From Rubrivivax sp. (GTDB lineage Bacteria; Pseudomonadota; Gammaproteobacteria; Burkholderiales; Burkholderiaceae): a DNA stretch of 18,555 nt. A program made the translations under genes and the position numbers. Shown here piece by piece: positions 7,540-16,283 of this stretch. A model generated the notes under the pieces. That model was not told the origin of the DNA. It saw nothing but the letters and a program-made list of their open reading frames with translations, and searched no databases. Position 1 is the stretch's first letter, and each line of letters begins with the position of its first letter. The DNA is taken from the NCBI GenBank assembly GCA_004211235.1, contig SEEY01000050.1, positions 1-18,555 on the forward strand, written 5' to 3'.

Positions 7540-10500
7540 TCAAGGCAAGTTGAACATCGCCTTCAGCGTCGCCGAGAGTTCGGCATGCGTGGCCTGGCGC
7601 GGCGCCTCGCCGCGCGGGCGGATCAGCGGCATGGCGGCAGAGCTGATGTCCTGCGACAGGTCGATGCGGTCGTCGCGCAGCACCCGGCGCCAGGCGTCGA
7701 ACGCTGGCAGCACGCCGGTGCGCGCGATGGCCGTGCCGTCGGAGGTGGCCCCAGCGCCGGGTGCGAAACGATCCGCCTCGATCTCGGGCCCGGCGTCCAG
7801 CCCCACCAGCAGCCGCCATTCGGCTTCGCGCCGCTCGTCGAGGTTCCAGCGCCGCAACACCTCGCGGCCGGCCGTCAGGTTCACGGCGTTCGCTCTGATG
7901 GTCGGGTCGAAGACCGGCGCCAGTGCCATCTGGAACACCGCCGCGAGGTTGCCGGCCAGGCCGAGCGCGGTGCCGTCGAGGTCGGTGCCGAGCGGATCGA
8001 CCGAGTCGAAACCCGGCACCGGCTTCAACGGCCCTTCGGCTGGCGACCAGGCCGCGCCGGGCGCCCCCACCTGCGCCCCGGTGCGGCTGCGCGGCGCGTG
8101 GCGCAGGCGGTAGGCGTCGCCCTCGCTGCGCGGCAGGTCGCGCCAGTCGAGCGCGCGCTGATCGTGCAGCGCCCAGGTCGGCTGGTCATCGCCATGGTCG
8201 GCCAGCCGCACGGGCCAGGGCAGCTCAAATCCGGCGGGCGCCACGACGCTGCCCTGCAGCCCGGCCACTGCGCCCTGCAGTTGCACCAGCAGCGCGGCGG
8301 CGTCCTGCACCTTGGGCAGCGCGACGGTGATGGGCACGCCGGCGTTCTGGCGGAACTCGACCTGGCCGGCGGCCGGCCGGATCTGCCAGCCGGCGTCGCC
8401 ATGCCAGAGCTTGAGCAGCGGCCTCATGCCGGCCGGGAAACGCTGGCCGGCGAGGCCGGCCGACTGCTGCCAGAGCTGGTGGTCCGGGTAGACCAGCGCA
8501 CGGGCCGGCGGCAGCAGGCGCAGGTCGGCGCCGCTGAAGGCGTCGAGCGTCAACACGGGGTCGCGCCGGTCGCGCAGCATGGCAATCAGCCCGCCGCCCG
8601 CCGAGAGCCGCCAGGCCATGAACGCGGCGCCGCCCATCAACAGCCCGGTGAACAGCGCCCACAGACCCCAGAAGGCACCGTTGCTGCGCAGGTTGGCCTT
8701 GCGGATCAGCAGGCAGAACAGCCAGCCGATGGCCAGGCCCATCAGCGGCAGCGTCTGCATCAGATACATCAACCCCGAACCCGGCCGGCCCTTGGCGTAG
8801 TGCGCGATGCTGCGCGCGAGGAAGTAGAGGTCGGTGGCGATCCAGGGCGTGAACAGCACACCCCAGCGGATGCCCGCGTTGGCCGACATCGTCGCCGCGG
8901 CCACGGCGGTGAAGACGACGCGCAGCCCGCCGGCCACCGTGAACTGCACGAAATCGGCGTCGCGCCGCGGCACCATGGCCCACAGCGCCAGGCCGTACGC
9001 GAAGGGCATGGGCGCGCCGGCGCCGAGCAGGAAGTTGGCGGCCTGGAACCAGCTCTTTTCGTCGCTGTCGTTCTCGGGTTCGTCGGGGCCCTTGCTGTCG
9101 TCGCTGATCTTCAGCAGCCGGCCGCTGTGATCGCCCAGGCGCGCAAACAGCACGCCCAGCGACGGCGCCAGGAACACCGGCGCCAGCACGAGGAACCAGA
9201 TGCCCATGCCCCAGTGCTGCTGGTGCAGCACCTTGGTCATCAAGCCGTAGCCTTCGTCGAACTCATCCTCGGACAGCGTCGGTGCGTGGTCGGGCGTGGT
9301 GTCCAGGCGCAGGGCGCGCATCGCGTCGGTGGCCACCTCACGCACGGCCTTGACGAAGGCGCGGCGCAGCGCGGCGGGCATCTCGTCGGGCACCCATTCC
9401 AGGAAGGCGTCGGTCTCGGGCACGCGGTCCAGCAGCACGCGGCTGACCCAGGTCTCGGCAATCATGCGGTCGACCGACGGCGTATCGGCCGGCCCGCGCG
9501 CCGCCGCCGCGCCACGCAGCACGGGGCCGATGATCCAGTCCGTCGCCACGCCGCAGGCCAGGCCGGCGCAGAAAGCGCGCACTTCCTGCATGCGATCAGC
9601 GTTGCCGGCAATTTCGGCATCGGCCAGCGCGAACTGCGCGGTGCGGCTGATGACGGTCAGCGCATCGGCCACCGTGACCGAGACATCCGCGTCGGCACTG
9701 CCGCGGCGCAAGGCATCGCGCAGCCAGCCCGGGCCGGGCTCCAGGTAGTCGGCCCACTCCGGCAGGTCGAAGCCCATGGCACCCAGCGCGGCCATGCGGC
9801 TGATCGTGGCACCCGGGCCCGCGGCCAGCAGCGGCGCGCCGCCGCGCAGATGGCGTTGCGCACCGCGCAGCAGCGCCTGCAGCGCACGGTCGACATCCCG
9901 CAACGCGTCGCCCGACACGCCGCGGATGTCGGCATCGCGCAGCATGTCGGTCAGCCGGCGGTCGCAGGCCATCGCCACGGCGAGCGGCAACGCCGTGGGC
10001 AGCGCACGCGGCGGCAACTGGTCCACGGGCGGGTCGCCGGCCAGCGGCACGACGGTGATGGCGCGCAGCGCGGCCTGGCGCTGCGCGTCGCCCAGCGCCT
10101 GCACCGGCAGCGCAACGTCGGCGAAGGGGTCGAACTCGTGCGACACCAGCGCCAGCAGGAACCAGCTCGCATGGCCGGCCAGGGCCGCGGGCGTGGGCAG
10201 CAGCGTCGAGTGCAGGTCAAAAGACGCGATGACAGGTTCCCGCGCGTCCAGCGGCCCGAGGCGGCGCAGGCCGACGGTCGTCCAGCCGCCGCCCGCGATG
10301 GGCAGCCCGGCCCGCAGCGCACCCGCGAAGTCGGCCGGCAGCGGCGGCGGGCTGCCGGCAGCGGCCTCGGCGAGCAGCAGCAGCACGATGGCGCCGCTGC
10401 AGGCCTCGGCGCCGGTGTTCTGCACCTGCACGTGAACCCGGTTGAGCACGCCCGACGCGTGCGTGGCCACCTGCGCGCTGCGATCCGCCAGCGCCGCGAA

Positions 10501-13500
10501 GCCGACATGGTTCAGGCCCAGGTTGGGTGACGACTGATAGGCGCCGGCCACCGGCGCGTCGACGACGATGTCCGGGCTGGCCGCAACGGCCACGGCGTTG
10601 CCGAGATGGTCGCGCCGGCCGGCATAGGTGGTCGCGACCAGGCCGCGGTCGAGCAGCGTGTCGCGCACCAGCAGGCGCACGCGCGGCACCGGGCCGGGCG
10701 GCAGCTGGCGTTCGTAGGTGCCGCGGCCGTGTGTGGACACGCGCAGCGTGTTGCCAGGCAGCGCTTCGAGGTCGAGCAGCGGCGCATCGGGCAGGCCGTC
10801 GCTCGCCGGGTTCCAGGTGGCGCCCAGGTCGGTGCTGCGCCACAGGCCGATGTCCGCGGCCACGTAGAGATCGCCGGCCACGGTGGCGATGGCGTTGTGG
10901 TTGATGTCCAGCAGCCGGTGCGTCGCGTCGCCGGCGCGCAGCGTCCAGGTGGTGGCCGTGACGTTGCCGGCGCCGTCCAGCGTGAAGCCGCAACGCCACA
11001 CGCGCCGGCGCGCCGCCGTGCCGCCGACGCAGGCGTAGAAGGTGGTGGCGCTGCCCGCGGGGTCGCGGCACAGGCCGGTGACGGTGGGCGCCGGCAGGCC
11101 GGTGGCCGCCGCGGGCACAGGCAGCGGCCATGCCCCTTGCGCCAGCCGCTGCGGGCCGCGCCAGACACCGCCGTTGCGCTCGTACAGAAAGCACTCCCCG
11201 CGCGTGGTGCCGGCCACGATGCGGTCGTGGGCCAGGAACAGCAGCGACGTGATGATCTGGCCGGCTGGAAGCGCATCGGCGGGGGCGTTGGCCGGCAGCG
11301 AGGCCCAGTCGCCCAGATTGGGCGCCGGCGCGCCGCCGAAGGCGTCGGTCAGCCACAGCCGCGTGCCGCCGATGGCCACGCGGTCGGCGCGCGCGGCGAG
11401 CGCGAGACTGGTCTCGGGCGGCGAGCCCACCATCGGCGAGTAGAAGCGGAAATTGCCCGACGCGTCGTTCACGTCGATGCGCCGCACCGGGCCCGTGCCG
11501 CTGGCCGCGTAGCGGTACAGCTCGCAGTTGGTGTAGCTGATGATGACGCGCGGCGCCACGCCGTTGAGCACATCGCCCCAGTGCCATACCGCCGAGCCGC
11601 TGTCGCCCTGCAGCACCATGCGCCAGCCGGGCGTGCCCAGGCCGAGCGCGGCACCGTTGTCCTGCGTCGACAGCAGCAGCAGCGCCGGCTCGGTGGGGTG
11701 GGAGTCGACGCTGTTGCCGGACAAGGTGTTGAGCCCGCGGTTCAGAGCGACGAAGCGCGCGCCGGGCTGGTCCCAGCCGTCGCAGCGGAACAGGCCGCCG
11801 TCGTTGCCGGTCCAGAGCTGGCTGCGGTCGCCCGGCGTGAAGACAAGGCGGTGCACGTCGGCATGGGCGCGCGCGCCGATGTAGGTGGCGGCGAGCGTCC
11901 AGTTGGTGCCGTTCGGCACGACGGTGCAGGCCCAGATCGACGAGAACCAGTTGCCGCCGGTACCGGGTGCGAGCACATCGGCGTCGGCCTTGACCGTGCT
12001 GCCGCCCAGCGCGATGGCGTTGACGTTGCCGGGGTCGACGGCGAGCGCCAGGTCGTACCAGCCTTGCGTTCCGATCCAGGTGTGGCCCTGCAGGTCGCTG
12101 GGCATCGGGCCGACCGTGCCCCAGCGCGCGGGGCCGGCGTCCCAGCGGAAGGCGGCGCCGTCCCGACGGATCAGGTAGAGGACGCTGGGATCGTCTTCCT
12201 TGGTGGCGATGGTGCAGCGCGCGCCGGCCATCGCCGCGCCGGGCAGCGGCGCCAGTGGCATGAACACCGGCTGGCCAGCGATGAACGTCGGATCGGTGCC
12301 GCCGGCCACCGCCGTGGCCAGCCACATCCGCCGCCAGCGGAAACCGCCCTCCCCGTCAGGCTCGCGCAGGAAAGCGCCGGCCGACGTGGCAGCCAGCGCG
12401 CGCTCGGGCGAGCCGGGGTCCACGACCACGCCGTAACAGCCGGCGCCCTGCAGCACCGCGCCGGCCTGCAGCGCGGCGGCCGGCGGGATGACGGTTGGTG
12501 CCAACACCGGGCCGGTGGCCACGGTGGCCTCGCGCAGCCAGTTGCGGCCGCTGTCGAGCGACACCAGCATGCCGACGCCGAAATAGGCGTCCAGGTTGTT
12601 GAATGGCTCGCCGGTGCCGACGAAGACGCGTTCGGGGTGGTCGGGGTGGATGGCCACCGCCGGGCAGGCGAGCGTGGTGCTCTGCAGTGCCGCCGGGTCC
12701 AGATCCAGCGCCTCCATGCAGGAGCGCCAGCTCTGGCCGGCATCGCCGCTGCGCCAGACGCCGCCGTTGGCGGTGCCGATGTAGACGATTTCGCCATGCC
12801 GGGATACGGCCACACCGGGCGTGCGGCCGGCCACCGGCGGGCCGCCCTGCGCCAGGCCATTGAGCATGGGCGCCGGGCCGATGGGCAGGAAGCGGCCGGG
12901 CGAGACGGTCGGGCCGCTGGCCGCCACCGGCACCAGTGCCTCAACGGTGATGTGGCGCAGCGCCACCTGGCGCAGCGCGTCGGCGGCGGCGCTGGCGTCG
13001 CTCTCGTCGCTCAGCAGCGGGTCGTCGGCATGGTGCACGGCGATGAAGAGCGTGTGCGCCGCGTGCCCCACCAGCGCGCCGGGCGCCGGCAGCAGCGTGG
13101 ACGGCAGCGCCACCGTTGCCACCTGCGGATGGCCGGGGCGCAGGTCGGACACGGTGCTGAAGCCCACCGTGCGCCAGCCGCCCGCGGCCACCGGCTGGCC
13201 GCGCCGCAGCTGCGCCGCCCAGCCGGCCGGCAGCGGCGGCAGGGCGCCATGCCGGCCTTCGGCGATGAGCACGGCCACCTGCACGTCGTGAGCCCAGCGC
13301 GCGCCGTTGTTGTGCACCAGCACCTGCACGCGCGTGACCAGCGGCTGCTGCGCGGTCGGCACATGGGCGCTGTCGTCCTGCGACAGGGCCAGGAAGTCGA
13401 CCAGCGTGGGCTGGTGGTCGGCGCTGAAGCGGTAGGCGCCCTGCGCGTCGGGCGCGTCGCAGCGCACGTCGGGGCTCACGCCCGGCGCCAGCATGACACC

Positions 13501-15852
13501 GCGCTGCGTCGGGTCCGGCAGGCCGTGCACGGCCGGGCCCAGGCCGAGGTCGAGGTAGTGCTCGCGCACCAGCAGCTGCACCGGCGCCATCGTCACGGGC
13601 GCTGCGGCGCCAGGCGCCCCCAGCAGCCGCATGAACGAGCCGCGGCCATGCGTGGCGACGCGGATCAGCCGGCTTGGGCGGTGGATGACGATGTCCACCG
13701 CGGCGGCCTCGGGCAGGCCCTCGCCCCAGGGCCGCCACGTCGCCCCGCTGTCCAGGCTGCGCCAGACGCCGACGTCGGTGGCCAGGTAGAGATGCGTGGT
13801 GTTGTCGGGGTCGCAGACGATGGCACTGGCCTGCACGTCCAGCAGGCCGGTCGGGCCGACGGGGCCGGAGCGGTCGGTCCAGTTGGCGTTGTCGAAATGC
13901 CAGACATGGCGCCGGTCGCCATTGCCGCCGAGCGTCACGTAGATGCTGTTGCCGCTGGCGTCGGCGGGGTCGGGCTCGATATCGGTGATCGGCGCGGCGA
14001 GGGGCAGCATCGCGCCCACGGTGTCGATCTGCGTGCGCACCCAGGGTCCCGGGTTGACCGCCTGCACATAGCGGTAGACGCCGCCGCCGACCGTGCCCGC
14101 ATAGACGATGTCGAAGGCCGAGAACGCGATGGCGCTGATCTCGTTGGGCAGCGCGGCGGTGCCGGCGGTGGGCAGCGGGGCCCAGTCCCCGGGGTCGGTG
14201 GCCGCGGGCGGCAGGTTGGGGCTGCCTAAGTTGTCCGACAGCCAGAGGCGCTGCGTACCGAAGGCCACCCGCGACGCATGCGCCGCCGTGGCCGAAGGCG
14301 GTGCAATGGCCAGCGGCGCGTAGAACAGCACCTTGTCGCCGGCAAGCGCCGGCACGCTCACGTTGTGCCAGCTCGTCGGCCCGTTGCCGCCATCGGTGCA
14401 GCGCTTCACGGTGCGCTTCGTGTAGGTCATCAGCACCCGGTAGGGGTCGTTCCAGTCGACCACCGCGGCACCCGCGTCGCCTTCGGTCGTCAGCTGCCAG
14501 GCCTCGTCGCCGATGGCACGCTGGCCGCCGTTGTCCTGCGTGGCGGCAAAGATCACCGCCGGCTGCGTGGGGTGCAGCGCCAGGTCGTTGATCAGCGCCG
14601 TGGCCAGCCCGCTGTTGAGCGAGCGGAACACGGGCGCCGGGGCCTGCGCGGTGTCGGTGTGGAAGACCCCGCCATCGCAGCCCACCCAGAGCTGGCCTGG
14701 CAGCCCGCGCGGAAAGGCCAGCGCATGCACGTCGGCATGGATGGTGGCGCCGATGTAGAGCGGCTGCGCCGTCAGCGCGCCGCCGACGCGGCGCACGCGC
14801 ACGCGCCAGATGTGGGACGACCAGATATCGGTCGTCGCGCTGCCCGCACCCCGCGGCTGGCCCGCGATGGTGACCTTCAGCGTGCTGCCGCCGCAGAACA
14901 CGGTGTCCACGTCGGACGGATCGACCGTCAACGCCAGGTCGTACCAGCCCTGCGTGCCGACGAAGACGCCGGCCTGCGCCGGCACCGGCGTCCACGCGAC
15001 GTTGCGCCAGGCGCCGTTGCCGGCGGCATCGGTGCGCAGCCGCAGCAATCTGCCGTTCTGCGTGACGGCATAGACGGTATCCGTGCGGTCGGGGTGCACC
15101 GCCAGCGTGATGCGGCCCGCCGCGGCCGGAAAGCCCGTGCCGACGACACGCCACGTGGCGCCGTGGTCGTTGGAGCGCAGCACCACCGATGGCCGGCCCG
15201 CGCCGCCATCGCGCACCGCTGCGAAGAACACGCCGCGCGTGCAGACCACGCTGCTGATGCTGCGCACCGGCGAACCGGCCACACCGGTCAGCACCTGCTG
15301 CGCCCACTCGAAGCCGCCGCCCAGCTTGGGTCGGCGCAGGTAGAGGCCGGCGCGCGTGGCGCCGGCCACGCGCTGCGGGTCCGACGGGTCCACCGCGAGC
15401 GCGAAGAAGCCACGGCCGGTCAGCGCCGTACCGACCACGTCTTCGTGGCCCCAGTTCCGGCCGCCGTCCTGCGACACCAGCGGGCCGACGCCGAGAAAGC
15501 TGTCGAGCGCGCCGAAGGCCTCGCCGGTGCCGACGAACACGCGCTCGGGATGGTCGGGGTGGATGGCCACCGCGCCACAGGCCAGGCTGTCGGCACGGCC
15601 GTTCAGGGTCGTCGGGTCTTCGTCACGCGGGTCCATCAGCGCCCGCCAGGCCAGCCCGCCGTCATCGCTGCGCCAGACGCCGCCGTTGCTGGTGGCCGCA
15701 TAGACCACGTCGGCATAGCGCGACAGCGCCAGCGACGGCACGCGGCCCGAGACCGCCGGTCGCGTGAACGCCTGGCCATTGAGCATGACCGACGGGCCGA
15801 CGGCCGTCCAGACAGACGGGACGGGGCTGGCGGCAGCGGGATCGGCAGCCAT
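7540..15852 (-). CDS. Giant protein (2770 aa): two tandem BNR beta-propeller/CARDB-like modules fused to a multi-pass membrane region
   Basis: Residues about 14-986 and 987-1955 are two copies of one module. Each begins with a conserved GP..MLNG segment and NGGVWRS, then AIHPDHPERVFVGTGE, QGWYDLAL.VDP, HADVH...DGG and THGRG. These are marks of the Ycf48/VPS10/BNR-type beta-propeller superfamily, probably two propellers per module. Seven Asp-boxes (SxDxGxxW) are visible, for example SDDGGLAW near residue 62 and STDLGATW in copy two. Each module closes with a ~200-residue beta-sandwich resembling CARDB (about 755-965 and 1722-1945). Residues 1961-2200 look helical. About six membrane segments follow at 2215-2239, 2270-2294, 2302-2324, 2327-2346, 2360-2383 and 2392-2414, with an acidic loop at 2250-2267 and a ~350-residue soluble tail. 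No signal peptide is seen, and sialidase catalytic residues could not be identified. ATG 15852 is preferred; TTG at 15858, directly after the upstream stop, is an alternative. Function unknown. Confidence 0.85.
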   Translation of the reverse strand: MAADPAAASPVPSVWTAVGPSVMLNGQAFTRPAVSGRVPSLALSRYADVVYAATSNGGVWRSDDGGLAWRALMDPRDEDPTTLNGRADSLACGAVAIHPDHPERVFVGTGEAFGALDSFLGVGPLVSQDGGRNWGHEDVVGTALTGRGFFALAVDPSDPQRVAGATRAGLYLRRPKLGGGFEWAQQVLTGVAGSPVRSISSVVCTRGVFFAAVRDGGAGRPSVVLRSNDHGATWRVVGTGFPAAAGRITLAVHPDRTDTVYAVTQNGRLLRLRTDAAGNGAWRNVAWTPVPAQAGVFVGTQGWYDLALTVDPSDVDTVFCGGSTLKVTIAGQPRGAGSATTDIWSSHIWRVRVRRVGGALTAQPLYIGATIHADVHALAFPRGLPGQLWVGCDGGVFHTDTAQAPAPVFRSLNSGLATALINDLALHPTQPAVIFAATQDNGGQRAIGDEAWQLTTEGDAGAAVVDWNDPYRVLMTYTKRTVKRCTDGGNGPTSWHNVSVPALAGDKVLFYAPLAIAPPSATAAHASRVAFGTQRLWLSDNLGSPNLPPAATDPGDWAPLPTAGTAALPNEISAIAFSAFDIVYAGTVGGGVYRYVQAVNPGPWVRTQIDTVGAMLPLAAPITDIEPDPADASGNSIYVTLGGNGDRRHVWHFDNANWTDRSGPVGPTGLLDVQASAIVCDPDNTTHLYLATDVGVWRSLDSGATWRPWGEGLPEAAAVDIVIHRPSRLIRVATHGRGSFMRLLGAPGAAAPVTMAPVQLLVREHYLDLGLGPAVHGLPDPTQRGVMLAPGVSPDVRCDAPDAQGAYRFSADHQPTLVDFLALSQDDSAHVPTAQQPLVTRVQVLVHNNGARWAHDVQVAVLIAEGRHGALPPLPAGWAAQLRRGQPVAAGGWRTVGFSTVSDLRPGHPQVATVALPSTLLPAPGALVGHAAHTLFIAVHHADDPLLSDESDASAAADALRQVALRHITVEALVPVAASGPTVSPGRFLPIGPAPMLNGLAQGGPPVAGRTPGVAVSRHGEIVYIGTANGGVWRSGDAGQSWRSCMEALDLDPAALQSTTLACPAVAIHPDHPERVFVGTGEPFNNLDAYFGVGMLVSLDSGRNWLREATVATGPVLAPTVIPPAAALQAGAVLQGAGCYGVVVDPGSPERALAATSAGAFLREPDGEGGFRWRRMWLATAVAGGTDPTFIAGQPVFMPLAPLPGAAMAGARCTIATKEDDPSVLYLIRRDGAAFRWDAGPARWGTVGPMPSDLQGHTWIGTQGWYDLALAVDPGNVNAIALGGSTVKADADVLAPGTGGNWFSSIWACTVVPNGTNWTLAATYIGARAHADVHRLVFTPGDRSQLWTGNDGGLFRCDGWDQPGARFVALNRGLNTLSGNSVDSHPTEPALLLLSTQDNGAALGLGTPGWRMVLQGDSGSAVWHWGDVLNGVAPRVIISYTNCELYRYAASGTGPVRRIDVNDASGNFRFYSPMVGSPPETSLALAARADRVAIGGTRLWLTDAFGGAPAPNLGDWASLPANAPADALPAGQIITSLLFLAHDRIVAGTTRGECFLYERNGGVWRGPQRLAQGAWPLPVPAAATGLPAPTVTGLCRDPAGSATTFYACVGGTAARRRVWRCGFTLDGAGNVTATTWTLRAGDATHRLLDINHNAIATVAGDLYVAADIGLWRSTDLGATWNPASDGLPDAPLLDLEALPGNTLRVSTHGRGTYERQLPPGPVPRVRLLVRDTLLDRGLVATTYAGRRDHLGNAVAVAASPDIVVDAPVAGAYQSSPNLGLNHVGFAALADRSAQVATHASGVLNRVHVQVQNTGAEACSGAIVLLLLAEAAAGSPPPLPADFAGALRAGLPIAGGGWTTVGLRRLGPLDAREPVIASFDLHSTLLPTPAALAGHASWFLLALVSHEFDPFADVALPVQALGDAQRQAALRAITVVPLAGDPPVDQLPPRALPTALPLAVAMACDRRLTDMLRDADIRGVSGDALRDVDRALQALLRGAQRHLRGGAPLLAAGPGATISRMAALGAMGFDLPEWADYLEPGPGWLRDALRRGSADADVSVTVADALTVISRTAQFALADAEIAGNADRMQEVRAFCAGLACGVATDWIIGPVLRGAAAARGPADTPSVDRMIAETWVSRVLLDRVPETDAFLEWVPDEMPAALRRAFVKAVREVATDAMRALRLDTTPDHAPTLSEDEFDEGYGLMTKVLHQQHWGMGIWFLVLAPVFLAPSLGVLFARLGDHSGRLLKISDDSKGPDEPENDSDEKSWFQAANFLLGAGAPMPFAYGLALWAMVPRRDADFVQFTVAGGLRVVFTAVAAATMSANAGIRWGVLFTPWIATDLYFLARSIAHYAKGRPGSGLMYLMQTLPLMGLAIGWLFCLLIRKANLRSNGAFWGLWALFTGLLMGGAAFMAWRLSAGGGLIAMLRDRRDPVLTLDAFSGADLRLLPPARALVYPDHQLWQQSAGLAGQRFPAGMRPLLKLWHGDAGWQIRPAAGQVEFRQNAGVPITVALPKVQDAAALLVQLQGAVAGLQGSVVAPAGFELPWPVRLADHGDDQPTWALHDQRALDWRDLPRSEGDAYRLRHAPRSRTGAQVGAPGAAWSPAEGPLKPVPGFDSVDPLGTDLDGTALGLAGNLAAVFQMALAPVFDPTIRANAVNLTAGREVLRRWNLDERREAEWRLLVGLDAGPEIEADRFAPGAGATSDGTAIARTGVLPAFDAWRRVLRDDRIDLSQDISSAAMPLIRPRGEAPRQATHAELSATLKAMFNLP
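9988..15813 (-). repeat. Internal tandem duplication of a ~973-codon module within the giant gene
   Basis: Copy one spans about 12895-15813 and copy two about 9988-12894. The MLNG codons fall at 15786 and 12867, an offset of 2919 bases or 973 codons. Order and spacing of landmarks agree (NGGVWRS, HPDHPERVFVGTGE, GWYDLAL, HADVH...DGG, THGRG, then the CARDB-like domain). Short stretches are nearly identical in DNA, such as the one coding for AIHPDHPER, while the rest has diverged. It is therefore an old duplication under protein-level selection, not a recent DNA repeat. Confidence 0.8.
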
Positions 15853-15858
15853 GGGCAA

Positions 15859-16098
15859 TCAGCCGGCGTCGGCCGCGTCCTGCAGGCGCAGGCGGTACTC
15901 GCGCATCTGGTCGGCCAGCGACGGCGGCGGGCCGGGCAGTTGTTCGGACGGGTCCACGGGGTCGGGCAGATCGATCTCGTCCTCCACGTCCTGGGCCGGG
16001 TCCTTGGGCGTCATGACGACAGCCCGCTGCCCGAGGAACCAGGCCTGGCGCTGCTGCGCGCCGCTGGCTTCGCTTTCGCCTTCTTCGGGATCAGGCAT
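15859..16098 (-). CDS. Small acidic Pro/Asp/Glu-rich protein (79 aa), unknown function
   Basis: The 79-residue product is not recognised. It begins MPDPEEGESEASG, has a short central part with hydrophobic residues (QAWFLGQRAVVM), a strongly acidic Pro-rich stretch (VEDEIDLPDPVDPSEQLPGPPP, about 38-59) and a probable C-terminal helix (SLADQMREYRLRLQDAADA). No signal peptide or membrane segment is evident. It is probably real: AGGAGA at 16105-16110 sits 6 bases before ATG 16098, and its stop lies 6 bases before the ATG of the giant gene, which has no good Shine-Dalgarno of its own and probably depends on coupling. It could be an adaptor or chaperone-like partner of the giant protein; that role is inferred from position only. 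Confidence 0.65.
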   Translation of the reverse strand: MPDPEEGESEASGAQQRQAWFLGQRAVVMTPKDPAQDVEDEIDLPDPVDPSEQLPGPPPSLADQMREYRLRLQDAADAG

Positions 16099-16104
16099 GG
16101 CGGA

Positions 16105-16110
16105 TCTCCT
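16105..16110 (-). promoter_or_regulatory. Ribosome binding site of the 79-residue protein gene
   Basis: On the minus strand AGGAGA precedes ATG 16098 by 6 bases. It is the main support for this short gene, and it may also drive translation of the coupled giant gene. Confidence 0.65.
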
Positions 16111-16124
16111 ATTCTTGAGGCTCT

Positions 16125-16283
16125 GAGGGTGAGAGGGAATCCGGCGTGGCCGAGGGGGCTTCCCAAGGCACCCCGAGCTAGGCGCAAAGCACAGCCGTAG
16201 CTCAGGCTACGGCGAGCATTTGCAACGACGAGCGGGGAGTTTTGGGAAGTCAAAGCGGGCATGTCGGATTTCCTCTCACCCTC
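16125..16283. repeat. ~160-bp imperfect palindrome (long hairpin or MITE-like element)
   Basis: The left arm (16125-16201) and right arm (16206-16283) are reverse complements over almost their whole length, with one length difference. The tip GCCGTAGC-TCAG-GCTACGGC is perfect. The ends match over 12 bases (GAGGGTGAGAGG), then after one mismatch over six more (AATCCG). Inner matching blocks are CTTCCCAA, CCCCG and GCAAA. The element begins at the base next to the collagen-like gene's stop codon and fills most of the gap to the 79-residue gene. No T-run follows on the minus strand, so it is not a standard intrinsic terminator. No target-site duplication is visible. It could be a non-autonomous mobile element, a dispersed intergenic repeat, or an RNA processing hairpin. 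Confidence 0.8.

Noticed and set aside
15852..15858. TTG at 15858 as the start of the giant gene
   Set aside because: ATG at 15852 is in frame two codons later, and TTG directly abuts the upstream stop. The choice changes only two residues and cannot be settled from sequence.
7585..16200. Very long open frames on the plus strand opposite the giant gene (about 7585-10530, 10606-14229 and 14278-16200)
   Set aside because: They mirror the giant coding frame. In GC-rich genes the antisense frame often stays open. The products are low-complexity, rich in Arg, Ala, Gly and Gln, with no domain, while the minus frame shows clear repeated protein motifs.
16125..16283. Intrinsic terminator for the collagen-like gene
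   Set aside because: The hairpin is far longer than a terminator stem and no T-run follows on the minus strand.
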